From the NCBI GenBank assembly GCA_018985225.1, contig JADGIF010000027.1, positions 1-33,831 of the forward strand: a DNA stretch of 33,831 bases. Reading direction: 5' to 3'. This DNA comes from Amoeboradix gromovi (taxonomy: Eukaryota; Sanchytriomycota; Sanchytriomycetes; Sanchytriales; Sanchytriaceae). The translations under genes were made by a program, and so were the position numbers. The notes under the pieces were generated by a model. That model did not search any database and had not been told where the DNA came from. It saw only the letters and a program-made list of their open reading frames with translations. Below are positions 18,277 through 27,700 of the stretch, piece after piece. Every line of letters begins with the position of its first letter. Position 1 is the stretch's first letter.

Positions 18277-18407
18277 CTTTTATACTCGTCAACTCCGCAA
18301 CTAGCTGAATGTCCACTCGCGTCTTAAATCCATAGAATTAATAAAGCCGAAATAATGATTCAAACTGTATCAGAAAGTTAGTCCAGTTTTTATATTTGAT
18401 GTCTCAA
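18277..18407 (-). repeat. Dispersed direct repeat, copy 2
   Basis: Matches window positions 1-131 in the same orientation. On the minus strand one frame reads FYGFKTRVDIQLVAELTSIK here and the same with one change in copy 1, so this may be decayed coding sequence. The repeat ends 16 bp from the stop of the hypothetical gene at 18424, close to what is probably an insertion boundary. Confidence 0.75.
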
Positions 18408-18423
18408 TTGTAAATTAATGGAT

Positions 18424-18855
18424 TTATTTAGAGCTCGATACAATATTCAGAATTTGCTTTAATTCTCTTTCATATCTTCTGGCTGCGTGAAAGTCAACAG
18501 ACTTGTAAGCCCTAATGTAGATGTTGTTAGAAATAATTTTAGACTTTTGAAATCCTTTAGCATCGTATTGCTGTAATTCGACTGGCTTTTTATTGGCGCA
18601 ATTAAAACTTTCAGAGGGCTTCCAATAAAGTACTTCAGCATAAGTAAGCTTGTTTGAAAAACTCAAAAGTTCTTCTTTGCCAACTGCAAGGGCGCTATCT
18701 TGTTTGTGTTGAACTTTTTTATTAGCAAAAAAATTTAAGTCTCTGGATTCTTTTAACTTAGTTGGGCTGCTCCAACCAAAAATTTCATTTGGATTGAATG
18801 TAGAGTCTAGATTATTTGGTTTTCTCAAATCCTGAGTTTTAGTTTTTTCTTCCAT
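18424..18855 (-). CDS. Hypothetical protein downstream of CUL4
   Basis: 143 residues (MEEKTKTQDLRKPNN...). Hydrophilic and lysine-rich, with no signal peptide or membrane helix. The C-terminal third (KSVDFHAARRYERELKQILN) looks helical. I do not recognise a family. An in-frame TGA lies just upstream of the ATG, fixing the start unless an upstream exon exists. The stop TAA overlaps AATAAA (18423-18428), as in several confirmed genes here, which supports it being a real gene. It lies 74 bp downstream of CUL4 on the same strand. Confidence 0.55.
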   Translation of the reverse strand: MEEKTKTQDLRKPNNLDSTFNPNEIFGWSSPTKLKESRDLNFFANKKVQHKQDSALAVGKEELLSFSNKLTYAEVLYWKPSESFNCANKKPVELQQYDAKGFQKSKIISNNIYIRAYKSVDFHAARRYERELKQILNIVSSSK

Positions 18856-18929
18856 TGGCCTTCAGGGTGCAATTAGAAATCTTTAGCGAATCTTCATATG
18901 ATTTTAATAATTGCCACATCATTTATTTT

Positions 18930-20967
18930 TTAAGCCAAGTAGTGGTATGTTTCCATGTCCTCGTCATCTCTTTTCAAATAATCTCTCTCGATTAATGAAT
19001 TTATTCTCTGTTTATACAAAGTAGTATCTAGCGGATACTTCAGTTCATCCATGGTTTGTTTATACAAGTCGTCATGTCTCAAGTGCCTCCTTGTCTTCAT
19101 AAGCCTTACAATTATTGCTTCTACTTGGTGCTGCCGGTCTTCGAATACTTTTGCTCTAGTCAACGCATCTTCTTCTACTGTTTCTTTTAAAGCCATGCTT
19201 GCTAAAGGAATTCTGTACTTTTTGTGGGTAAATCTTGGATTTATAGTAAAGCTTGATTCTAATGAGAACTCTGCACACTAAATTAGCACGAAATACCTCA
19301 CTAGTGCATGATATTATCATGGCTTTTGGATTCATCAAGGATATCAAGGTATTCTTTAAATCTGGTTCGCTCAAACCCAACAACAATTTTAAATCTTGAA
19401 AAGTCATTGACTGGGATGTAAGGATCCCGTCATTCACATTCCCACCTATTGCCAGCAGTACACTAGCTTGCAAGGCGTTGCATATCAGCTCTTTTTGTTG
19501 TGCAAACCTACAGACAAGTACAGTTTTGCTCAACAATGGCACAAATACAATCTTCTTCATTTTATTTTTCTGCAGATGATATTCCATGAATTTGGAGTAG
19601 ATAGAGTTAAGCTGTTCTGGTAACTTCAATTCTTGTTTTGGATAACTTGGCCACTTGCTACTTGTTAAGATTGTGCCTTGAAAATGAAATGGAAGCGGGA
19701 TTATGTTACTCTGCATCATTGCTGAGAATGAACTCGATTCTTCATTTGACGCCATAATATCAGAGAACATGCCCTCTAAATGTTGAGTATTATTTGAGCC
19801 TATTTCTAATTTCATTTTGTACACAAACTGTTTCTCCTCGTCCATTGAAGCACTTTTTTGTAGTAATAATCTACGAGCTAGATAAACCTTATAGAACGCA
19901 ATATACACATCCTTGTCTTGCAGACATCTAAACAAAAGTATGATAAAATCCGAAGTTTGCTCAAATGGTAAATCAATATTACCACGTAACAGGCTGTCGG
20001 TGTATTTAACAAGCAATTCAGTTGTATCTTTACCTATTGATCTTGTCATGTTTATTGTCTGTTGAAATGCTTTTTTGTAGTGATCTATCCATGAGAATGA
20101 GCTAATCAACATCAATTGACATCCGTGCATTAATTTGATCCATTCTTGCATTACCTGATCGTCAGGTAACAGTAAATATTTGCTAGATTCTTTTATCAAG
20201 TAGTCTTCTAAGTAGACGCCAAAAACAGACATTTGATTCGCATCATGGAGCAAATTAAAAAAGTTTGATATTTGCTCAGAACTTAATGAGAACAAAGAAT
20301 CGAATTGTTTCGGTATTATAGAAATATGAACAACAAACAGACATTCCAGCAATAAAGAATGCACTTTTGCTTTGATCTCGGAATAATAATTTTCAGCAAT
20401 TTCTAGCTCGACTGCAAACGTGCTAATGATGAATGATATGAATTCATTTAAACTACATGGAACATCAACATGCATGTAATGATCGGATAGAACATCTAAG
20501 ACATGCTCATTGAACCTGGACGTGCATTGAAGTTGATTAATCATTTGGATTGCTTGCTCCGATTTGTACTTCATAAAATGATCAAAAACCTCATTAGTGA
20601 GTAGAGCACGATATAGCATCAATAGGGTAGTATATATATTGGCTTGCTTGGTATTCATATAAGCCAGGCAAAGACTTATCTTTTTAACCTTAGATTCATA
20701 TCCATAAAAGTGTTGTACGTTGGTAGGGTCCAGGTCTGTGAGAGATTGCTTACATTGCTGAACAACCCAGTCTAGTAAATCTTTATTTTTGTGGTATAGA
20801 ACAAGTTGGCGAACCAATTCATAGGATTTGTGCGTATCGCATTGTTCTTCGGATAATATCTTAGAAATTGTGGATTTGACAGTTAATATGGATGAGGATA
20901 TGTAGTTATTGTCGATGGCTGGGGCAGAATTGAAGGTAATCTGAATCTGCTTACGTCTGTTTAACAT
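18930..20967 (-). CDS. Cullin-4-like E3 ligase scaffold, two exons
   Basis: Coding sequence is complement(join(18930..19277, 19297..20967)), 672 residues. Cullins hold substrate adaptors at the N-terminus and RBX1 at the C-terminus in ubiquitin ligases. The N-terminal helical repeats are divergent; the cullin homology domain and winged-helix end are clear. Exon 2 contains FTHKKYRIPLASMALKETVE and IVRLMKTRR, with the neddylation lysine at about 618. It ends LIERDYLKRDDEDMETYHYLA. The KETVEE..., RQHQVEA and DELKYPL segments favour CUL4 over CUL3 or CUL1. The start is ATG 20967 (MLNRRKQIQITF); the frame runs further upstream, but the later start is the better match to cullin N-termini. AATAAA begins 2 nt after the stop. 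Confidence 0.9.
19278..19296 (-). other. 19-nt intron in the CUL4-like gene
   Basis: Read on the minus strand: GTATTTCGTGCTAATTTAG. It is phase 0 (GAG|TGT). Removal joins CTSE to CAEFSLESSFTINPRFTHKK, restoring the cullin beta-strand region before the neddylation domain. Without it the frame ends in about 45 unrelated residues. Confidence 0.88.
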
Positions 20968-21540
20968 TTCAAAAACTCCTTGAAGTTCCACCAATATCAA
21001 AAATAAATTCACACCAATGTAAGTGCTCCTCATTTACTAGAACGGGTTTCTTAGAATATCAACAATTTCCTAAGAAAAGCCTAAAATATTTCAAGTTTAT
21101 GTCCTTTGTTGCCTTTGGTCTCTGTCCGCTTATAAATTGCAGTTTGCGCATGTGTATTTCCCCAAATTGGTTTTATTTGGAGAAATACACCTTCAAATAC
21201 TTTTCTAGTAAACACTTCATTACATTCCATCAGCGTCTTTCACTTTTATTCGAGCGATAATTCATTTTAGACCACTTTTGTACTAATAATGTGTTACATC
21301 TGAAATATTCTATCTGTGGTGATTTCAAGTCATTTTCATTGATAAAAAAGGCAATATTGTACTATGACGCAGTAAAATGATCTAAAAAGAGAGGAACATG
21401 AGGAAATCTGTTAGATTAACATAGGTTTGTTTTTCTGACACTCGCTTTTGCAAACAGGCCATCTTTCATACAGCATTTCACCTGTGCTACAATCGCAAGT
21501 CAAATAAGCTTCGAGACCAACAGTTGTTGAAACAATTAAT
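20968..21540. other. CUL4 upstream region with a strong hairpin
   Basis: This 573-bp gap lies between CUL4 (start) and GCN20 (end), both minus strand. A TATAA-like element (minus strand, about 21128-21136) lies about 165 bp before the CUL4 ATG. A 16-bp hairpin sits at 21152-21190. At 21412-21540 a minus-strand frame in the +1 register of GCN20 encodes a Cys-rich stretch (TCDCSTGEMLYERWPVCKSE); whether it is expressed is unknown. Confidence 0.5.
21152..21190 (-). repeat. 16-bp hairpin with 7-nt loop
   Basis: Arms GTGTATTTCCCCAAAT and ATTTGGAGAAATACAC flank the loop TGGTTTT. The single mismatch becomes a U-G wobble if the minus strand is transcribed, which slightly favours a minus-strand RNA structure. 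Seen directly; any function is unknown. Confidence 0.7.
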
Positions 21541-23334
21541 TTACTTTTCCAAACATGATTTTTGATAATCATATATATCAGTATTAGGCCACTCTGTCAT
21601 CTTTCCGTATTCTACAACAAACATCTGCTTAAAACTGGTTGTCGATGAAAACACAATTTCTATAAACTTAACATCGTGCGAAACTAATATCAATGCTCCT
21701 TGGAAGTCTCTCAATGCATATGCGAGCGCTTTCAATGAAATAATATCTAAATGATTACTTGCTTCATCCATGATCAAAACGTTTGGTAATTGCAAGCTTA
21801 AAGCACTAAATGACACTCTACTTTTTTGCCCTCCACTCAAACTCTGTAATGGTTGCAACGCTAAATCACCAGTGATTCCAAATCTTCCTAAATGAGCTCG
21901 GTACTGCTGCTCAGTTTGTCCAGTCTTTACTGTTGATAAATATTGAACCGCATTTTGGTCCATATCCTGGAAAGAATCTACATGATGCTGGCTAAAATAT
22001 CCAATTTTAGTGATTCCGTTTGTTATAACATCACCACTGATTGGCGCTTCAACTCCCATTAGCAACTTGAGAATGGTAGACTTACCAGCACCGTTATGGC
22101 CTACCAGAATAGTTTTACTATTCATTCTGATACCCATATCCATGTTCTGCACAATATTTTTGGTCACATTGGGATATTTGAAAGTAACATCTTTCAATTG
22201 AATTAAGGTAATTTCGCTCACTTCTGGTTGTTCAAATGAGTACGGCACTACAGGCTGATCCAACTCTGTGATTTCAGGTAACTCCACATCTTTCATCTTC
22301 TCAATAACCTTTAGTTTAGATTGAGCTTGAGCAGATCTAGCAGCATTAGCTCTAAATCTATCAACAAACGCCTGTAAGTGGGCCTTGTCTCGTTCATTGT
22401 TCTCGTATTCTCTAGTTTGCTGTTTAGTTAGCTCCATACGAGTTTTTTCAAACATAGTGAAATTGCCCTTATAAGATTTGATTTTCTGATTAAACAAATG
22501 AAATATATCTGTGGCGATTAGATCTAAAAATGACTGATCGTGCGATACTACAACTACGCTACCTTGGAAATCATTATTCAAATAGTTAGCAAGCCAAGCA
22601 ACAGCCGGAATGTCCAAATGATTAGTAGGTTCATCCAAAAGTAATAAATCAGGGTTGACAAACAATGCTTTTGCCAACGCGACTCTCATTTGCCAACCAC
22701 CAGAGAAAGTGTCTAAAGGCCATGATAGTTGATCATGCTGAAAACCTAGTCCAATCAATAAAGCAGCAGCACGAGATTCAGCGGTATGAATATCCAGAAT
22801 GTCCATTTCATCGTAAATATCATCTAACTCTAATTCCAACTCCTTGGAAGATTTGCTTTTCTGAATCAGGTCATTAATTTCTGCTTCACGGCGAATTAAG
22901 TACTCTCTTACTTGATCAGCCTTTAAAACAACACTTAAAATAGTGTCATCGCTTTCTGTCAATTCTTGTTCTACATAACAAACTTTCATGTGGAAAGGGA
23001 CATCTAATTCACGGACAGTGATCGCATGCAACAAAGTAGATTTACCAATACCATTCATTCCAATTAAACCATAGCGACGTTGATGAGAAATTTTAATATC
23101 GGTCTCTTTCAGCACAGTTAATCCATAAAGATTCAAAGTTACATTTTCCAACATGATATCCATAACTCTGTCTTCCTTTTGTGCGAGATATTGTTGATAT
23201 GCCTCTTCGTTACTCAATGCAACTTTCTTTTTTTCCTTCGAGACCTTCTTCTTGTTCTTTTTATCCTTTTTATCACGCTTCTGTTGCAACTTCTTTTCGG
23301 CTTTTGCTAATGCTTCTTGATCTACTATGCTCAT
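21541..23334 (-). CDS. GCN20/ABCF3-like ABC-F ATPase
   Basis: 597 residues with two ABC ATPase domains and no membrane segments. Domain 1 has Walker A GMNGIGKST, signature FSGGWQMRVALAKAL and Walker B LLLLDEPTNHLD. Domain 2 has GHNGAGKST, LSGGQKSRVSF and VLIMDEASNHLD. The linker (FVDRFRANAARSAQAQSKLK) and IGYFSQHHV match ABCF3/GCN20 rather than ABCF2/ARB1. GCN20 acts with GCN1 on ribosomes to activate GCN2. The N-terminus is short: only about 60 Lys-rich residues (KKLQQKRDKKDKKNKKK) replace the usual GCN1-binding region of about 190 residues. Walker B of domain 2 has Glu-Ala where Glu-Pro is usual. A six-residue insertion (FSSTTS) lies in domain 2 after the switch His. Start ATG 23334 is chosen because upstream codons are not conserved. 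Confidence 0.92.
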   Translation of the reverse strand: MSIVDQEALAKAEKKLQQKRDKKDKKNKKKVSKEKKKVALSNEEAYQQYLAQKEDRVMDIMLENVTLNLYGLTVLKETDIKISHQRRYGLIGMNGIGKSTLLHAITVRELDVPFHMKVCYVEQELTESDDTILSVVLKADQVREYLIRREAEINDLIQKSKSSKELELELDDIYDEMDILDIHTAESRAAALLIGLGFQHDQLSWPLDTFSGGWQMRVALAKALFVNPDLLLLDEPTNHLDIPAVAWLANYLNNDFQGSVVVVSHDQSFLDLIATDIFHLFNQKIKSYKGNFTMFEKTRMELTKQQTREYENNERDKAHLQAFVDRFRANAARSAQAQSKLKVIEKMKDVELPEITELDQPVVPYSFEQPEVSEITLIQLKDVTFKYPNVTKNIVQNMDMGIRMNSKTILVGHNGAGKSTILKLLMGVEAPISGDVITNGITKIGYFSQHHVDSFQDMDQNAVQYLSTVKTGQTEQQYRAHLGRFGITGDLALQPLQSLSGGQKSRVSFSALSLQLPNVLIMDEASNHLDIISLKALAYALRDFQGALILVSHDVKFIEIVFSSTTSFKQMFVVEYGKMTEWPNTDIYDYQKSCLEK

Positions 23335-23444
23335 TATCTCTGTGTATACTCCTATTTCACAAATATCCCCTGTTAAAATGAGATAAACGTAAATTATCTT
23401 AGATAACGAATGGCGCAAACAGTAAATCAGGCAATTTCTCCTGG

Positions 23445-24058
23445 TTATGAGTCTTGATTTCCGAGAAAATCGAGAATTTCCACAGAGAAACTAATGCTAG
23501 TTTCTCCGTTACAATGATCGCTCACGCTTTCACTACCCTGAGGCGGGATTGAATAAGGATGCATATACTTGATGTATATGTTCCTTGCAGCCATATGTTC
23601 TCTATCTATTTCCAAATGACAATTGGTACAGGTGCAAGTTTCTAAGTTGGTTTTCTTTAGAGTACCACACCTTGTACATGTCTGACTAGTAAATGATTCA
23701 TTGCATTCGACCATCGTCGTTCCTCTTTGCTTACACTTGAACTTCAAGCGTTCCTTGAATGCGTAATGGGACATTGTAGCGATGTTTCTTGCGACCTGGT
23801 CAACAAGCTACTTAGCATCCGGCTCGTATTGAACGAGGGTAAATATATCAGATCATACGTCTTTGTATGCTGTGCCTGTTAGTTATTTCTTTAGAATTGA
23901 CATATTCAGGATTACATCTATTTATTCCATTTACCGTTTGCGAAAAGGAAGAATATTGAGTGTTTAAGCTATTAGAAAAATCTGGAAAAGTCTTGAAATG
24001 ATACAAAAATATATACAAATTCGCGATAAATGATTTATTCAAGAAAACAGTCAAGCTG
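23445..24058 (-). pseudogene. Internally deleted Fanzor/TnpB-like nuclease relic
   Basis: On the minus strand, 24054-23848 encodes NKSFIANLYIFLYHFKTFPD... to ...EYVNSKEITNRHSI, matching the open frame at 33547-33831 at about 84% identity over 58 residues. After a stop, 23810-23445 encodes a Fanzor-type C-terminus: RNIATMSHYAFKERLKFK, VECNESFTSQTCTRCG, CTCTNCHLEIDREHMAARNI. The NE-x-FTSQTC motif, the CxxC...CxxC ribbon and the RuvC-III block are typical of Fanzor. The family has about 500 or more residues, so most of the middle, including RuvC-I, is missing. The element joins the repeat-protein gene at 24058 and stops about 110 bp before GCN20. Inactive as it stands. Confidence 0.8.
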
Positions 24059-24413
24059 TTGGAAAATTTGAAGCTCTCGTTTGCATAAACCCTGGCTGGT
24101 ACATGCGCTGCATAAGAGCTTGCTGATACATAAGTGCTTGCTGGCTCATAGGTTGCTGGCTCATAGGCTGCGGGCTCATAGGCTGCGGGCTCATAGGTTG
24201 CGGGCTCATAGGTTGCTGGCTCATAGGTTGCTGGTACATTAATGCTTGCTGGCTCATAGCTTGTTGAGGCGTGAGCTGTTGACCAGCAGTTCCTTGTTGA
24301 GCCATAGGTCCTTGTTGAGGCATAAACCCTTGTTGGGGCATGAATCCCTGTTGAGGCATAAACCCTTGTTGTGGCATTAGAGGTAGCGCTAAGGATATTA
24401 AATTTAAAAGCAT
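24051..24413 (-). CDS. Met/Gln/Pro-rich tandem-repeat protein, possibly secreted
   Basis: 120 residues. A hydrophobic N-terminus (MLLNLISLALPL) could be a short signal peptide, though it lacks a basic n-region. Then come MPQQGF repeats (three, with degenerate MPQQGP and MAQQG), then six MSQQP/MSPQP units, and a tail MQRMYQPGFMQTRASNFPTA. I recognise no family; the composition suggests a disordered structural, adhesive or aggregation-prone protein. The TGA stop lies inside the Fanzor-relic homology (which begins about 24058), and the nearest AATAAA (24034-24039) is also inside the relic, so the C-terminus may have been replaced by insertion. The frame before the ATG begins with a TTG. Confidence 0.55.
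   Translation of the reverse strand: MLLNLISLALPLMPQQGFMPQQGFMPQQGFMPQQGPMAQQGTAGQQLTPQQAMSQQALMYQQPMSQQPMSPQPMSPQPMSPQPMSQQPMSQQALMYQQALMQRMYQPGFMQTRASNFPTA
24143..24377 (-). repeat. Two in-frame tandem arrays (15-bp and 18-bp units)
   Basis: About six copies of a 15-bp unit (minus strand ATGAGCCAGCAACCT and variants, coding MSQQP or MSPQP) at about 24143-24232. About four copies of an 18-bp unit coding MPQQGF/P follow at about 24300-24377. Variants differ by single bases, as expected for recent slippage expansion. Unit number is likely polymorphic. Confidence 0.85.
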
Positions 24414-24705
24414 CAAGTAGTCATCTCTGTTTCGCTATACTCAAGTACTTTCATAAATTTCACAAATGGTCACAAAATCCTGCCGCAGTTGTACCGAATA
24501 TTGATACAAGCTTACAACACCCAAGCACCTTGACATCTGTGAATATCTTTTAACATACAAGTAGGTACTTTTAAAGTGTTTTTAAAATAAATAAGTTTGA
24601 CAAAACCCGAAACACAAATTTAACATGTCAAAAATCCATGCAAGCAGGATTACTCTGCAAATCGCAGTTATTTTGATTCCGTTTTAAAAATATATTTATT
24701 AAGAG

Positions 24706-27700
24706 TTATGATAAGACAAAGGATGACTTTCTTGTAGAGTTATTATTTTCTTGCTCATATCTTTCTGTGAGCCTCCTGTAATAGTCTAGTCCTCTCACCC
24801 ACATATTCTTATCTTCTATAGAATTAGCAAAGAAATATAAGGTGTTTGCGCTTTGTAGGTTCTTCACATCATGGCAAGTTAAAGACACCATCTTTTGACA
24901 CTCAGAATGAACTGTAAATCTGCAAGCTACATTAGTTACTAATACTGTCACACTGGCTTATCTGTACTGGGTTGCCTGTTATCATTTCCAAGCATAAATC
25001 ACACGACACCTCTTGCTTCACATAACCTTCTTTAAAATAATGCCCATTTTCAGGTATTCTAGCTGTGTCTAGTTCTTGTATGGATGCTAGCACATTATCA
25101 TTGTCCTTCTTCCATTTCTCTAACTCCATCCTTAAATGAGCTAGTCGCTTAAGCGAATTTTGCAGTTCTTTATTTAAGTCATCGCCAGATTTCTTCCAAA
25201 AATTTGCACTAGACATCTTTTTAACACCCTGAATGAATTGCTCTTCTCTTTCAATTGCCTTTTCTACTTTTTCTACGTATGAATTATGTTGGGTAGTCTT
25301 TTCTTCTATTTCAACAGTGGGATCTTTCTCCAGAATAGATTGAATCTCTAAGTCTATGGAAGAGATCAGGTCTCTACTTTTTTCTAGTTCATGCAACACC
25401 TGGGCACGTGCACCCTCTGCTGCAAAATTCAAGTATTTCTCCGCGCTAAGTTGCATTCGCTCTTCAACGGCCAGCCTTCTTTTTAAAGACAATAACTTTT
25501 GTCCGTTGGACAGTTTAGTTGGCGCTAGATTAGCTATACTGTCTTTTTGTAGCGCCACACTTGGTAATTTCATAAATTGAACTTTGAAACCTAGATCAAA
25601 ATCTTTAGATGACAGTCCACCCAATTCATGAACGCCTATTTGAGATATTACAAATATTTCCGATTTAACGTCTACTTGAATGCTGCCTTTGCCCTCATCA
25701 TTCAGGTCTTTCTCTCTTTCGTAACCCCAAAGCTGGAATTCCTTTAAAACTAAAAACTTTTTTCGAAAGCCTTTGCTTATTTTGTCTCCCTTTGGCATAT
25801 TAACCCATCCTCGTAACATTATTGTATCACCGTTATTACTTATTGATGCGGATACTGTTAACTTACGTTTCGTTGGTTTGGCAGCCACTGGAGGTTTTAC
25901 TTCATAACTCGACTTACGGCGACTGGATATAGCAACATTAGGTGTTAAGTTAGTGGTATCTGCTTTCGATGATGGGTCTCCCATAAGAATAAGTTGACTG
26001 AAATCAGCATCAACACTTATATTATCCTTAAAAGTGTTATCTTTTATGGAAGAGCTTCCATCCTTAGTTATTGAGTCCCTCTCGAGATCTTTTATTCTCT
26101 TATTGGCAACTTCCAGTTGTAACGATAATTCACGAATTTCACCTCGCTCTCTTTTACCACCACCTGCCTTGTTGCCTTTAATTTCTTTCTCCATGGATTG
26201 CAATCTAGCAAATAAACCTTCTTGTTCTGAATGCATGGCATCGGCTTTCTTTCTTTCTAAGTCTCTTGAATGTGTAAGCTCAACAACCTTCTTCTCGTTT
26301 AATTCATACTCTATCCTTAATTTGGCCAAATCCGAAGATTGTTGTTTAAAATCGGCAGATAACTTACTAATCTCACTGTCTTGCAGTCTCACGAATTCAT
26401 CTTTGGAGGCTACAACTCGCTTAATATCTTCCAAAGTGTTTTCCAACTCGAAGTTTAAAGTGTCCTGTTCCGCAGCTTTCGCTTTAAGCATTAGTATCTC
26501 TTTTTCCTTAGCTCTTAGCCGTTCTTCAAACTCGTTTCTAATTTTATTTTCATTTGCAGTTCCATGCTTCAATGAATGAATTTCTTTACTTAATATGGTT
26601 TTTTCACTTTTCATCGTCTCTAGAAACTGTATCAGCTCGTCTCTCTCTCTTGTGATCTTTTCTAATTTGTCGTTTCCCAAAAAATCTTTCATAGAGAACT
26701 CGTTTTGAATCATAAGTGTGTTTTGTCGCTCCTGATTCAGCAGTGACTCTTTTGCAGCTAATTGTGCTTCTAGATCTGCATTTATTGTTTGCTCACTTTT
26801 TAATTTGGCTTCCATCATCTTTAAATCAGCTTGTAAACTATTTTTAGCCATGTCTGCCTTGCTGAGTAATCTAGACATTGCTGATTCCGAATTGGCATCA
26901 CCATTCGTTGACTTGCTCTTTAGACCAGATATCAAATGCTCATTCATTGAGACTTGTTTTTCCAGCTCGAATTTGGCAGCTGTTAACTTTTCTATTTCGG
27001 CTGATTTCTTTTCCAGATGATCTTTTAGGGTATTGATTTCTACAGAGTTGGAATGCTGCATACTCTCCATCATGTTAACACGTTGCTCTAGCTCGGCAGT
27101 CAATTTGCAGGAATTAAAATATCTCAGATTTAAATCAGTCAGCTCAAGTAATAGCTTTTCTTTTATCTTGATTTCTTGCTGATAAAGTGTGTTGATCTGC
27201 TCCCCGGTATTGTCTTCCTGAGCTCTTTGGAGTTTCTTTGAAAGTTCATCTAATTCCATATCTCTTTGACGCAAAACAACTTCCAAGTTCTCTAACTGCA
27301 ATTTCCCGGACTCGAAAGCTCTTGTTGTATCCCTAGATTTAATTTCCACTTCCTCCTTTTCTAGCTTAAACTGCTTTATTTGTTTCTCGAGCTCAGTAAT
27401 CTTTGCATGATTCTTATCTAAAAAGGAGACCATTTCTTTTAGTTCAGCTTGAGCATCCTTTAAAGCTTTGTCTATTTTGTTTTTATCGGCAGCTAAAACT
27501 TGCAATTCTTTGTTGGATTGTTGTTGCTTCTCAAGTTGTAACTTCATCTGAATCATTTCGTTAGATATCTGCGAATTGACAGTCTTCAAAGAGTTAAGCT
27601 CAATGTTCTTCTCATCCATTTCGTTTTTGGACCCATTATTTTGCAGTTCAGCCGCACCTGATGATGTAGGAGTAACATTTAACATGTTTCCGCGATTGAA

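Noticed and set aside
21635-21652. Possible in-frame 18-nt intron in GCN20 (GTTTTCATCGACAACCAG) that would remove a six-residue insertion
   Set aside because: Its removal gives good family spacing, but it lacks GTA at the donor, the YTWAT branch element and the TAG acceptor shared by the five 19-nt introns, and the frame is intact without it. A plain insertion is simpler.
23335-23418. Upstream extension of GCN20 (MRHSLSKIIYVYLILTG...)
   Set aside because: Hydrophobic and unlike any ABCF N-terminus; probably 5' UTR read in frame. The ATG at 23334 gives a typical Lys-rich start.
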